64,000 bases of DNA from Eubacterium sp. (lineage in GTDB: Bacteria; Bacillota_A; Clostridia; Lachnospirales; Lachnospiraceae): the NCBI GenBank assembly GCA_023663915.1, contig JAMPGN010000001.1, positions 13,106 through 77,105 of the forward strand, read 5' to 3'. The notes beneath the pieces were generated by a model that made no database searches, was not told the origin of the DNA, and saw only the letters and a list, made by a program, of their open reading frames with translations. The translations under genes were made by a program, and so were the position numbers. This document shows, piece after piece, positions 45,301 through 52,700 of the stretch (position 1 is the stretch's first letter; the number at the start of each line of letters is the position of its first letter).

Positions 45301-46156
45301 GAGCGGTACCGTGGCGGATAATTATTTCGTGTCGGAGGAGATCGCGGGGATCGACCGCATCAGCTATAGCGGTAAGGCGGAGCCGATCGGCTATCAGGAT
45401 ATGTTACAGATCGAAGGGATCCCCAATAAATTCCGCATGATGACGATATCCTTCTATGCGGACGACGAGGAAGTCAAGACAGTGGAATGTCCCTACGGCG
45501 GCAGCGTATCCTTGGATTTGTATCCGGAGATACCGGCAAAAGAAGGCTTCTATGCGGATTGGGATATCAAGGATCTGGGGAATGTCCTCTATGATGAAGA
45601 TGTGACGGTAGAATATGTGCGCTATCTGACGACGCTCGCATCGGAACAGACGCGCCCGAATACCCAGTCTGTGCTTCTGGCAGACGGCATGTTCCGGCAG
45701 GAAGAGGTACTGGAAGTGACAGGCGGCGCTGCGGAGAGTGGGAGAGCCGGTACGCTGCCAGAGGAAGCGGCGGAGTGCTGGACGGTGCGGATTCCGGAGG
45801 ATGATGCGGATGCACAGACGCATACCCTGCGCTATCAGGCGCCGCAGGGGCAGACTGAGGGCGTGCGCATCTATGTGAAAAAGGACGGCGCGTGGGTAGA
45901 GGCAGATACGCAGCTGATGGGAATCTACCATCTGTTCGACGTGGAGCGTACCGCGGACGAGGAGACGGAGATCGCCGTGTGCATTCATGAGAAGAGCATC
46001 GAGGACTACTGGCTCTATCTCGTTGCGGCGGTGATCGTCCTAGGCGTCATCATTGCTCTCCTGATACATAGACGCCGGAAGAAGCGCAAGGCAAAGAAGC
46101 AGGCGGCAGCAGAGCAGGCGAACGCGGAAGCCGCAGATGAAAAAGGAAAAATGTGA
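42389..46156 (+). CDS. GLUG-repeat surface protein with central coiled-coil and C-terminal anchor, 1255 aa
   Basis: The N-terminal signal peptide has a long n-region (hydrophobic core GLALILAAQLALV, cleavage near AFAVEA). Two blocks of GLUG-type beta-helix repeats (for example VGGIVGDNSGIIIDCTYEG, YVGGITGYNE; later YAGGVVGLQEMGTILRC, YVGGIAGQSVSHI) flank a central ~450-residue helical region rich in heptads (MEKATKQHAQDYADAMEAY). The C-terminus is a TM segment (WLYLVAAVIVLGVIIALLI) with a basic tail (HRRRKKRKAKK), so it is membrane-anchored from outside. Translation is coupled to the MMPL transporter (8-nt overlap). Probably an extracytoplasmic partner or substrate-handling component of that transporter; ligand unknown. 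Confidence 0.8.
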   Translation: MRKEIRLSSLTAALRFSQKQIWNSRSIHRGLALILAAQLALVPVENAFAVEAAEGIEENGATADAGSAGTGIEGAEEITSVEDANETMQSYDDEETAWEEITIDSVEGLKAFARKCRLDTWSQNKKVYLKEDLNLAGSEFISIPTFGGYFDGQGHTISGLTIRDCVSYTGLFCYTQKTAVITNLHVQGAVNPDGKQMVVGGIVGDNSGIIIDCTYEGTVEGNDYVGGITGYNEISGILIDCTSSGRVTGAHYTGGIAGENVGNIVGCTNTAQINTSNEDRAKSLEDINLEAYTAAILDSGNDEAGKEAATISNTIDSGGIAGLSMGIIQLSTNSGEVGYEHVGYNIGGIVGRQSGYLYACENTGSVYGRKDVGGIAGQTEPYVAVDLSEDIVYQLMDNIDKMHDLTGRMLDDAGSESDTVSARLAIVQDFVDKALEDTTFIADRTVGWTDEMIGSVNEAVNRLDYIMDESVKENGMIDQTHAAAGNVKDAAQKLGDLVDALDIYQYMTPQEKERYDHAKESMEKATKQHAQDYADAMEAYENYYIDRVRSTEDKYKQADHVNEDDLKPLFDGVVNSGWAWNSSNTFENYFGVTGWVHHNPSTGEDKEFPQTEGDLGTLDHDLQNDASAQMAVDMVKVEKDATDYADKQYSGGDITKDYDRDMREYLQIMSDIVAAHQDEMTEDAANQLKGAMEDVEDASGNMQSAGSEAKHIFDTLNDMPDIALPQLGGDYRSRTNSLNANLQGLSENMGRLNDEMSSTSDVLIDDLADINDQFSTIMRLYTDAIDGVLDMEYDNVYEDTSQENAETSTDATIADCRNKGLVQGDINVSGIAGTMAIEYDFDLEGDVTGIEDAKLNSTLLTKCVQRGNVNMGKIVAQKNYAGGVVGLQEMGTILRCENYGRIESSTGDYVGGIAGQSVSHITSSYAKCTVSGKEYVAGIAGSGSSIEKCCAIVRIQEADAFSGAIAGETDTSGTVADNYFVSEEIAGIDRISYSGKAEPIGYQDMLQIEGIPNKFRMMTISFYADDEEVKTVECPYGGSVSLDLYPEIPAKEGFYADWDIKDLGNVLYDEDVTVEYVRYLTTLASEQTRPNTQSVLLADGMFRQEEVLEVTGGAAESGRAGTLPEEAAECWTVRIPEDDADAQTHTLRYQAPQGQTEGVRIYVKKDGAWVEADTQLMGIYHLFDVERTADEETEIAVCIHEKSIEDYWLYLVAAVIVLGVIIALLIHRRRKKRKAKKQAAAEQANAEAADEKGKM

Positions 46157-46182
46157 TTATCATATGGAAACGAACTGGAAAA
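46145..46182 (+). repeat. solitary copy of the 32-bp repeat (plus start of a second)
   Basis: GGAAAAATGTGAT begins at 46145 inside the last codons of the GLUG gene. A second GGAAAA begins exactly 32 nt later (46177) and runs into the terminator. The same 32-bp unit occurs five times at 52524-52683. The stop codon TGA of the GLUG gene lies within the conserved part of the repeat. Confidence 0.75.
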
Positions 46183-46206
46183 CCCGCTGTAATGGCGGGT
46201 TTTTCT
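46182..46206 (+). terminator. Rho-independent terminator after the GLUG gene
   Basis: Stem ACCCGC (46182-46187) with GCGGGT (46195-46200), a 7-nt loop, then a TTTTT run. An AAAA run precedes it. It ends the MMPL-GLUG transcript 25-50 nt after the stop. Confidence 0.87.
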
Positions 46207-46210
46207 CATG

Positions 46211-46257
46211 AATAGGAAATTCCGCCAAAGAGCGGAAGAATGCGAAGCAAATTTTCT
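46211..46257 (+). repeat. interspersed hairpin repeat, shortened copy (E1)
   Basis: Shares AGGAAAT-TCC-CCAAAGAGCGGAAGAA-type sequence with the copies at 56361 and 63937. It contains the core GCGAAGC, but its left arm matches the first hairpin of those copies and its right arm (GCAAATTTT) matches their last hairpin, as if the middle had been deleted by recombination at the GCGAAGC core. Confidence 0.65.
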
Positions 46258-46266
46258 TATATGCCC

Positions 46267-46296
46267 TTGTCAAATCCGAACGGGGGGGGGTATAAT
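46267..46296 (+). promoter_or_regulatory. sigma-A promoter with a poly-G spacer tract, upstream of the giant surface protein
   Basis: TTGTCA (46267-46272) and TATAAT (46291-46296) with an 18-nt spacer whose last nine bases are G (46282-46290). Losing one G would give the optimal 17-nt spacer. Overlapping the -10 is an inverted repeat, ATAATGG (46292-46298) with CCATTAT (46307-46313), which could be an operator. The AGAGGAGG ribosome binding site and ATG 46352 follow ~55 nt later. The homopolymer in this position is the arrangement known to cause phase-variable transcription. Confidence 0.8.
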
Positions 46297-46351
46297 GGAT
46301 AGGTCACCATTATTATCCTATTGTTATTGGCATAAAAGAGGAGGATATGCT

Positions 46352-49300
46352 ATGCAAAAGTATTGGAAGCTATGGCATGGAAAGAGACTGCTCGCCATGC
46401 TCTTAGCGGTAACAATGATAGCAGGTTCCCTGCCGGAGACGACAGCGTTTGCGGCGGAGCTTCCGGCAGATGCAGTAGAAGCATCGGCGGACGGACTTGC
46501 TACGGACAGCAGTGAGAATCAGACGCCGTCAGATGACGGCGACAAGGAACCCGGCATTCTGGACGATGTCCAGACAGCGACCGGAGAAAATGAGGAAGGA
46601 GAAGACGAGGTCACAGAGGTCTTAGGGACACAGGACGAGACCGACGAGACGGCGGAAGGCTCTGACCAGACGGCGCAGCAGACAGACGAGACACAGCCGC
46701 AGGCGGATCCGGAGCTGAAAGCGTATTCGTTCTCGGTAGACGAGTATCTGCGCAGATACAGTAAGGTGTCGTATTCTGGCGTTAAGCTGGCGGATAACTA
46801 TAGTTATCCATGGTCAAGTTACCAGTACTATGTGACGGTGGACGGGACTGCGCTTGCTTATAGTGGTTTGACTTACGAGGCAAAATGGCAGGTGAAGAAA
46901 GACGGTCAGTTCACGGATATGCCTGCGGGCGAGAGTCCGCTCAATGTCGGCGAGTACCAGCTGCATATCGTGATTCCGGCGGTCGAGGGCGTGAGCAAGG
47001 AGGCTGCCTACGATATTCCTGTGGAGATCACCATAGCGGAAGCCGAGCTGACGGTGAATCTGGAACAAGTTCGGCCGGGCAGCCAGATCAAAGACATTAA
47101 GATCGCTTCGGCATATGCGTACACATCGGACTACAACAGGACTTTCTCTTATAATGCGACGGCAGCGGATTCAGAGCTCGCCATCACGCTGAAGGTCAAG
47201 GATCCCTATACGAATGCGGAGCTGCCGGGAGAGACGAAGCTGCTTGCCACGGCGGATTACATCGTGACGGCGGAGCCCGCGCTGACAGAGCGTGTGACGG
47301 ATCGGGATAATTATAAGCTGACGGCTGTCACATTCCCGCTGTCTATGACGGGAACGATCAGCTCAGAAGTGTCGGTTACACTGGTCGGTAAGTGGGCAGA
47401 GAATGGTAAGATTACCAAGACGTACAGCAGCAACGCGATCGATGCGCCGATACCTACGACAGATTATATCGTGCAGGTGCAGCAGCGCGGGGTGACCGGA
47501 GAGGACGGTAAGCCGGTGCAGATCGAAGCGGCGGCGGATCGTTTTATCTATGAATGGTACGATGATAATTATGAGAAGATGGCTGCGGCGCCGGTAGATG
47601 CCGGTACGTATTATTATCATATCACCTATCTGGGCGAGAGCGGCATATACGATAGCAGCAGCGCGGATATCACGGTGGAGATCGAGCCAGAGAAACTGAC
47701 GCTTGTGCCGAAGTGGAAAGAGAACGCGCCCACCTTATATCTGGGCATGACGGAGAGCGACATATTATCGGCGCTCGATTATGACATCAAGAATGCCGTG
47801 GGTACCGTACTGACAGAGAAGGACGGCATCGACAGGGATCATATGTGGGGCACTATGAACTACGCATCAGCGACGATGCCCTACGAGCCGGTGTTCAAGG
47901 TGCAGATCGAGAGAACCGAGGACGACGTGACAGACTACGTCGATAACAATGGCAGCACGTTAGCGGCGCAGGCGAAGTACCGCGTGATCTTCAGCGGTTA
48001 CAAGGCGGTATATTATGCGAGCGGTACGCCATACAACAGGATCTCTATCAATACGGGAAATGAGACAGGCAATTATGCGGTAGATGTGAGTGATGAGGTT
48101 CTGAAGCAGAACGTACTGCTGATTACGACAGCGGCAGGCAGCGAGGCGGAGATCGACGTTACCGCGATCTTACAGGACGGCAAGGGCGCGACGCTGGAGA
48201 ACCCGATCCGGAGCACCTATTCGGCGAAACAGATCTATGAGAAGCGCGCCGAGTACAAGAAGGCGAAGGTAACGGGCGATGGCAAGACATTGGCGGAGAA
48301 CGCAGATAAGAAACTGACCTATACATGGTACAGACAGAATGGAACAAATGCGGACGGTACGCCGAAATGGTCATCGGCTACCTATGTGAACAGTCCTTCC
48401 GATGCCGGTACTTATAAACTGACGGTTTCTTATAAGGATCCGCAGAACCAATACCATGCTGCAGCGAAGGACGTATATTATGTGATCGATAAGCAGAAGG
48501 TAAAGGTTGTGCCCAAGAGCGCGCCGAACGCGCTGACAGAGACGAGTGTGTCTGATTACATCTGGGACAGCGAGTTCGAATATGAGATCGTGACGGCGGA
48601 CGGTACGAAGCTGTCTTGGGACGAAGAGGATTATTACATTAACTGGACGGTAATGAAAGAATCGGATACAGAGTATGTGACCGCTTACTATGATACATTT
48701 ACGAAGGACGTCAAGTACCGTCTGGAAGTCAGTGAACTGGAGCTACAGGTTTATAGCTTGTATAACAACTATGTGGACTATGAGGAAACCGTGACGGGCG
48801 AGGGCGAATCAGCCGTTACGAAGACGACATATCTGCATGAGACACTGCCCATCACGCTGGACGTCATGGGCACGGAAGAGATCCAGATCAAAGTGGATCC
48901 CACGAAGCTTGGCGAGAAGACCAAGGAATACAACGGGGAAGCCGTATCGCTGGCGACAGAGCTTAAGAACGGTCTGGTAAGCGTGGTCAAGAAGAGCGAC
49001 GGGACAGCCGTAACGGATATCGAGCTGGCATATAGATGGTACAGCGAGGCAGACTATGAATACGTGTCAGCGCCGGTCAACGGCGGCAGCTATACGCTGT
49101 ATGCGCGTTTTGACGGCGATACCAGTTATAAGAGAGCGGACGAAGTCGAGGTGGCAAGCATCACCATCACGCCGAAGACGCTTACGGTAACGGCTGTGGC
49201 AAGGGAGCCGGTTGCGGCAGGCGCGTACTACTATCAGGTGTATGACGCTTCGCAGTATCAGTTCGGCGGCGTCGTGGAGAAAGATAAGCAGGCGTTTACC

Positions 49301-52300
49301 TACCAATATTATTATAACGACTATAATGGTGATTATAGGTATGGATTCCCGGCATTTAATTATCTGACTACCGAGGTAATGGATGCGAAGGGAAATACGG
49401 TTTATGATCGGCTGCGCGGTGGCGTGACCTATACCTTGACGCCGGATATGGAACTGACCGATTTCTACAGCAGGAACTATAAGGCGACAGTGGGCGAGAC
49501 AGTGAGCTTTACCACCGTCAGGGGCAATTCCAAGGTACGCGCGGTAGCAGATAGCGGTATCGAGTATACGGCGGCGGTGGATACGATCGACGGTATGACG
49601 CACACCATCAAGCCGACGGCAGGGATCCGTTATGGCACGGATATCTACCTTGACGGCGAGACGAAAGAAGGCAACTACATCGCCTTGCGGATCGATCTGC
49701 CCGAAGAATACGCGGACGACTATAATGCGGCAATGCGTAGTGCAAGTTATCGGGGCAGCATCACAGGCGAGAAAGCCAAAGGCTACGTACTGAGCACATC
49801 TAATTATAGCGGATATATCACTGTTGCGTTCGATGCATCCGCGAAAGACAAGAAAGAATTTGATATCCGTTGGGAAGAGGGCTACATCGAACATTATGTG
49901 GTGGACTTCACGGATGCCGTGCTGTTGGAAGATCTGAGCAAGGCAGTGGAGCCGAAATCCATCGCTTTCAACGCGCCGGATAAGAAGATGGTAGTCGGCG
50001 GGACGCAGCAGCTCGACGTGAAACTGACGAAGAAACTGCAGTCCGATATCATTCGTTTACAGTATAAGACGGCGACGGAAGAGGAGAAGGAATATTTAAG
50101 CGTGAATCCTAACACCGGTTTTGTGACGGCGCTGAAAGCCGGTAAAGCCAACGTGATCGCTTACCCCGTAAGATGGGAAGGCGGACAGTTTATTCAGATT
50201 CCGGGCGCGCCGGAGGCGAAGCTGGCGATCACGATCACGGAGGTAACGGCGCCGAAGATTCAGAAGGTGCAGACATGGGGCACATATGCCGGCGTTACCT
50301 ACGGACAGGTAGGCGACGGATTCCGCAGGGAGATCTACGTCTTAGAAGGTAAGAATGTAACGATTAAAACATTTGAAGATAAGATCGCATCCATGCGCAA
50401 CGAACAGTGGAGAGGTATCTTTGCAATCGCGCCGGTGTATCGTTCCAGCGAATGGACGATCAAGAAGAACGCATATCAGAGTCTTAGCACATTGGAGCCG
50501 GAGACAGATTATACGGTATATGTGCGTAACGTGAGCGGCATCAGGACATTGTCAGACGGCGGCAGGGTCGTAGCGTCCGCCAGCGGTAATGTGAAGAGCT
50601 TTAAGACCACTAAGCTGCAGGTGGAAAAGCTAGAGGCATATTGCGAGGAGAGCCAGCCGGTAGAGCCGGTCTATGATGAGTATGAGGGCGACTTCTCACG
50701 TTACGAAGTAGAACTGCTGACGGGCAGCATACAGGTATCCGCAAGGGGACTCTTCGCGCTGTCGGCGCAGAAGGATCTGGCGGCTGACGCGACGGATTAT
50801 GATTACTATCCGCTGCCGTTAGCGGCGAATCTGAAGAACGTATATTTCGCGCCGAAGCTGGTCTATCAAGTTGCGGAAAGAACCTATGCTTACAGCGATA
50901 AAGCATATGACTGGGACGATGAATACTATTATGTGCCGACCACGCGCGCGAAGATCACGAATGCCGGTAAGCTGCAGCTGAAGGAAGCAGGTTATGTATA
51001 TGTCAGAGTATATGACAGCATCTCAGGCGTATCTTCCACATGGGTGCCGATCCGCATTACGGTCGATCCGAAGAGCATAGTAGGCAAGAAGGTGCAGCTG
51101 CAGGTCGGACAGTCCGTATCGCTCTCAGCGCTGGTAGATTATAAGGATGCGAAGAATAAAGTCATCAAAGGTTCCTTCACCAGAGTGGTGACAGCTACGC
51201 CGGAGACCCGCAGGAAAATCGAGGCGGATGAACACTTCGTGCTGAGCGGTTCGACCATCACGGCGGTGAGACCGGGTGGTAATCTGGAAGGCTTACAGCT
51301 GACCGATCAGAATGTGGCTGGGGAAGCGACCGCTTCCGTGAAGTCCACCACGCTTGCGCCGGTGACGGGTCTTAAGACCACGGAAATCACCGACAAGTAT
51401 GCGGATCTGTGGTTCCAGCATACGGGATATGGCAATCAGTTCCGGATCGAGGTCGTGGACGGCAGAGGCAGAACCATGGAGAGTACCATACAGAGCGAGG
51501 CGTCGCTTCGTAAGTATGACGAGAAGGGCAAGATATATTATGCGTACCGTGTATCGGGCTTGACACAGCAGTCCAGCTATACCGTGAAGATCACAGCGAT
51601 GTATGTGACGACGGGCGTCAGCGAGGCTGCTACGAAAGTGGCGACGAAGTCGTTCAAGTCCACGAAGATGCCGGCAAGCTATAAGGGACTGGCAGCGAAT
51701 AGTTATGGTGGTATTGATATCTATGTGACCAGCCTGCTCGCTGGATCAAGGATTGGCAGCGCTTATCTTTCTTCGGGCAATACCTATACGCTGATCGCAG
51801 CCGGAGAACAGACGAGTCTGAACGAGGGCGCTAAGGCAGCGGTGACGGATACCTTGACATGGACCAGCAGCAACGGCAAGGTGGCGACGGTGAAAGCGAA
51901 TGCCGGTACCTATACGGCAACCCTTAAGGCGGTAAGAACCGGTTCCACGACGATCGAGGTGAAGTCTAAGATCACCAAACAGGTCATTGCAAGATATAAT
52001 ATCTATGTCTATGCGGTTGAGGACGGATACTCCTATTACGGGGAGAACGAGCCTTTGCGTGCGATCTCGGTAAGTTCGTCTACGCCGACAGGCGGGGAAG
52101 TATTTACGCAGGACGTGTCGGCGAACAGCGGAAGCGTGCGGTATTCGTTTACAGCGTCTAGGACGGGCAGATATTATTTCTGGTCAACCGGAGACTATGA
52201 TACTTATGGCACGCTGTATGATAGCAGTGAAAGCTGGTTAAAGGATAATGATGATGATGGTTTAGGGATCGGTAATATTGACAATAATTTCTCATTCTAC

Positions 52301-52408
52301 TACGATTTGACTGCTGGAGAGACAGTTTACATTTCAGTTAGAAATTATAGTGAAGAAAATAGCTTCTCCTGCACACTGCACGTCAGCATGACGAATCCTG
52401 CGAACTAA
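46352..52408 (+). CDS. giant secreted multi-domain (Ig-like/FN3-like) surface protein, 2018 aa
   Basis: The ATG at 46352 is chosen because AGAGGAGG lies 7 nt upstream and it starts a signal peptide (KRLLAMLLAVTMIAGSLP, cleavage near AFAAEL); an upstream in-frame ATG at 46208 would begin in the promoter. A Glu/Asp/Gln-rich low-complexity stretch follows. Then come repeated MBG/YDG-like Ig domains (DAGTYYYHITYLG, DAGTYKLTVSYKD, NGGSYTLYARFDG), a BIG2-like domain (KKMVVGGTQQLDVKLT), FN3-like segments (APVTGLKTTEITDKYADLWF) and a pre-peptidase-like C-terminus (RYSFTASRTGRYYFWSTGD). No LPXTG motif or C-terminal TM is seen, so retention on the cell is unclear. Probably an adhesin or cell-surface layer protein. 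Confidence 0.82.
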   Translation: MQKYWKLWHGKRLLAMLLAVTMIAGSLPETTAFAAELPADAVEASADGLATDSSENQTPSDDGDKEPGILDDVQTATGENEEGEDEVTEVLGTQDETDETAEGSDQTAQQTDETQPQADPELKAYSFSVDEYLRRYSKVSYSGVKLADNYSYPWSSYQYYVTVDGTALAYSGLTYEAKWQVKKDGQFTDMPAGESPLNVGEYQLHIVIPAVEGVSKEAAYDIPVEITIAEAELTVNLEQVRPGSQIKDIKIASAYAYTSDYNRTFSYNATAADSELAITLKVKDPYTNAELPGETKLLATADYIVTAEPALTERVTDRDNYKLTAVTFPLSMTGTISSEVSVTLVGKWAENGKITKTYSSNAIDAPIPTTDYIVQVQQRGVTGEDGKPVQIEAAADRFIYEWYDDNYEKMAAAPVDAGTYYYHITYLGESGIYDSSSADITVEIEPEKLTLVPKWKENAPTLYLGMTESDILSALDYDIKNAVGTVLTEKDGIDRDHMWGTMNYASATMPYEPVFKVQIERTEDDVTDYVDNNGSTLAAQAKYRVIFSGYKAVYYASGTPYNRISINTGNETGNYAVDVSDEVLKQNVLLITTAAGSEAEIDVTAILQDGKGATLENPIRSTYSAKQIYEKRAEYKKAKVTGDGKTLAENADKKLTYTWYRQNGTNADGTPKWSSATYVNSPSDAGTYKLTVSYKDPQNQYHAAAKDVYYVIDKQKVKVVPKSAPNALTETSVSDYIWDSEFEYEIVTADGTKLSWDEEDYYINWTVMKESDTEYVTAYYDTFTKDVKYRLEVSELELQVYSLYNNYVDYEETVTGEGESAVTKTTYLHETLPITLDVMGTEEIQIKVDPTKLGEKTKEYNGEAVSLATELKNGLVSVVKKSDGTAVTDIELAYRWYSEADYEYVSAPVNGGSYTLYARFDGDTSYKRADEVEVASITITPKTLTVTAVAREPVAAGAYYYQVYDASQYQFGGVVEKDKQAFTYQYYYNDYNGDYRYGFPAFNYLTTEVMDAKGNTVYDRLRGGVTYTLTPDMELTDFYSRNYKATVGETVSFTTVRGNSKVRAVADSGIEYTAAVDTIDGMTHTIKPTAGIRYGTDIYLDGETKEGNYIALRIDLPEEYADDYNAAMRSASYRGSITGEKAKGYVLSTSNYSGYITVAFDASAKDKKEFDIRWEEGYIEHYVVDFTDAVLLEDLSKAVEPKSIAFNAPDKKMVVGGTQQLDVKLTKKLQSDIIRLQYKTATEEEKEYLSVNPNTGFVTALKAGKANVIAYPVRWEGGQFIQIPGAPEAKLAITITEVTAPKIQKVQTWGTYAGVTYGQVGDGFRREIYVLEGKNVTIKTFEDKIASMRNEQWRGIFAIAPVYRSSEWTIKKNAYQSLSTLEPETDYTVYVRNVSGIRTLSDGGRVVASASGNVKSFKTTKLQVEKLEAYCEESQPVEPVYDEYEGDFSRYEVELLTGSIQVSARGLFALSAQKDLAADATDYDYYPLPLAANLKNVYFAPKLVYQVAERTYAYSDKAYDWDDEYYYVPTTRAKITNAGKLQLKEAGYVYVRVYDSISGVSSTWVPIRITVDPKSIVGKKVQLQVGQSVSLSALVDYKDAKNKVIKGSFTRVVTATPETRRKIEADEHFVLSGSTITAVRPGGNLEGLQLTDQNVAGEATASVKSTTLAPVTGLKTTEITDKYADLWFQHTGYGNQFRIEVVDGRGRTMESTIQSEASLRKYDEKGKIYYAYRVSGLTQQSSYTVKITAMYVTTGVSEAATKVATKSFKSTKMPASYKGLAANSYGGIDIYVTSLLAGSRIGSAYLSSGNTYTLIAAGEQTSLNEGAKAAVTDTLTWTSSNGKVATVKANAGTYTATLKAVRTGSTTIEVKSKITKQVIARYNIYVYAVEDGYSYYGENEPLRAISVSSSTPTGGEVFTQDVSANSGSVRYSFTASRTGRYYFWSTGDYDTYGTLYDSSESWLKDNDDDGLGIGNIDNNFSFYYDLTAGETVYISVRNYSEENSFSCTLHVSMTNPAN

Positions 52409-52476
52409 GCGGTGATAGTGCCGGTCGTAAATGATCGCGGCAGGATCTGTAAGATAACAGAATAACAGAGCAATGA

Positions 52477-52511
52477 GAGCGGGCAGCATTCCAGCGGAAT
52501 GTTGTCCGTTC
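52477..52511 (+). terminator. strong RNA hairpin after the giant surface protein gene (probable terminator)
   Basis: 16-bp stem (52477-52492 with 52496-52511) and an AGC loop. Three of the pairs are G-U, only in the sense of a + strand transcript, so selection is for the RNA form. The T run after it is poor (TATCGT), so it may instead be a 3'-end stabiliser. Confidence 0.55.
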
Positions 52512-52523
52512 TATCGTAAAAAA

Positions 52524-52683
52524 GGAAAAATGTGATTCTAGCATGAAAAATAACTGGAAAAATGTGACTTTAATATCAAAATGAGCTGGAAAAATGTGAT
52601 TTTAATATCGAAATACGTCGGAAAAATGTGATCATCATATTGAAACAGACAGGAAAAATGTGATATGCTAATGCTATAAAGCA
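52524..52683 (+). repeat. five tandem 32-bp repeats upstream of the AAA ATPase gene
   Basis: GGAAAAATGTGA starts at 52524, 52556, 52588, 52620 and 52652, exactly 32 bp apart. The first 13 bases are nearly invariant; the middle keeps an AT-rich TAATATCGAAA-like pattern and the last ~6 bases vary. 32 bp is close to three helical turns, so bound proteins would stack on one DNA face. There are no long unique spacers, so it is not CRISPR. The promoter of the next gene is embedded in units 4 and 5, which suggests an operator array. Confidence 0.85.
52640..52669 (+). promoter_or_regulatory. candidate promoter of the AAA ATPase gene inside the repeat array
   Basis: TTGAAA (52640-52645, repeat unit 4), an 18-nt spacer and TATGCT (52664-52669, unit 5). 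An alternative extended -10, TGCTATAAA (52672-52680), lies just downstream. Both place the start so that ATG 52701 with AAGGAAG is used. Confidence 0.5.
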
Positions 52684-52700
52684 TGAAGGAAGTGTATTGC

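Noticed and set aside
46208..46351. N-terminal extension of the giant surface protein starting at the ATG at 46208
   Set aside because: It would be translated from DNA upstream of the promoter and across a repeat element, and would place 48 residues before a clear signal peptide; ATG 46352 has the strong ribosome binding site.
49067..49894. 275-residue minus-strand open frame within the giant surface protein gene
   Set aside because: Antisense shadow of a clearly coding frame; no domain and no start signal.
52524..52683. CRISPR array
   Set aside because: Period is only 32 bp with ~13 invariant bases and a partly conserved remainder; no separate unique spacers of usual length and no cas genes nearby.
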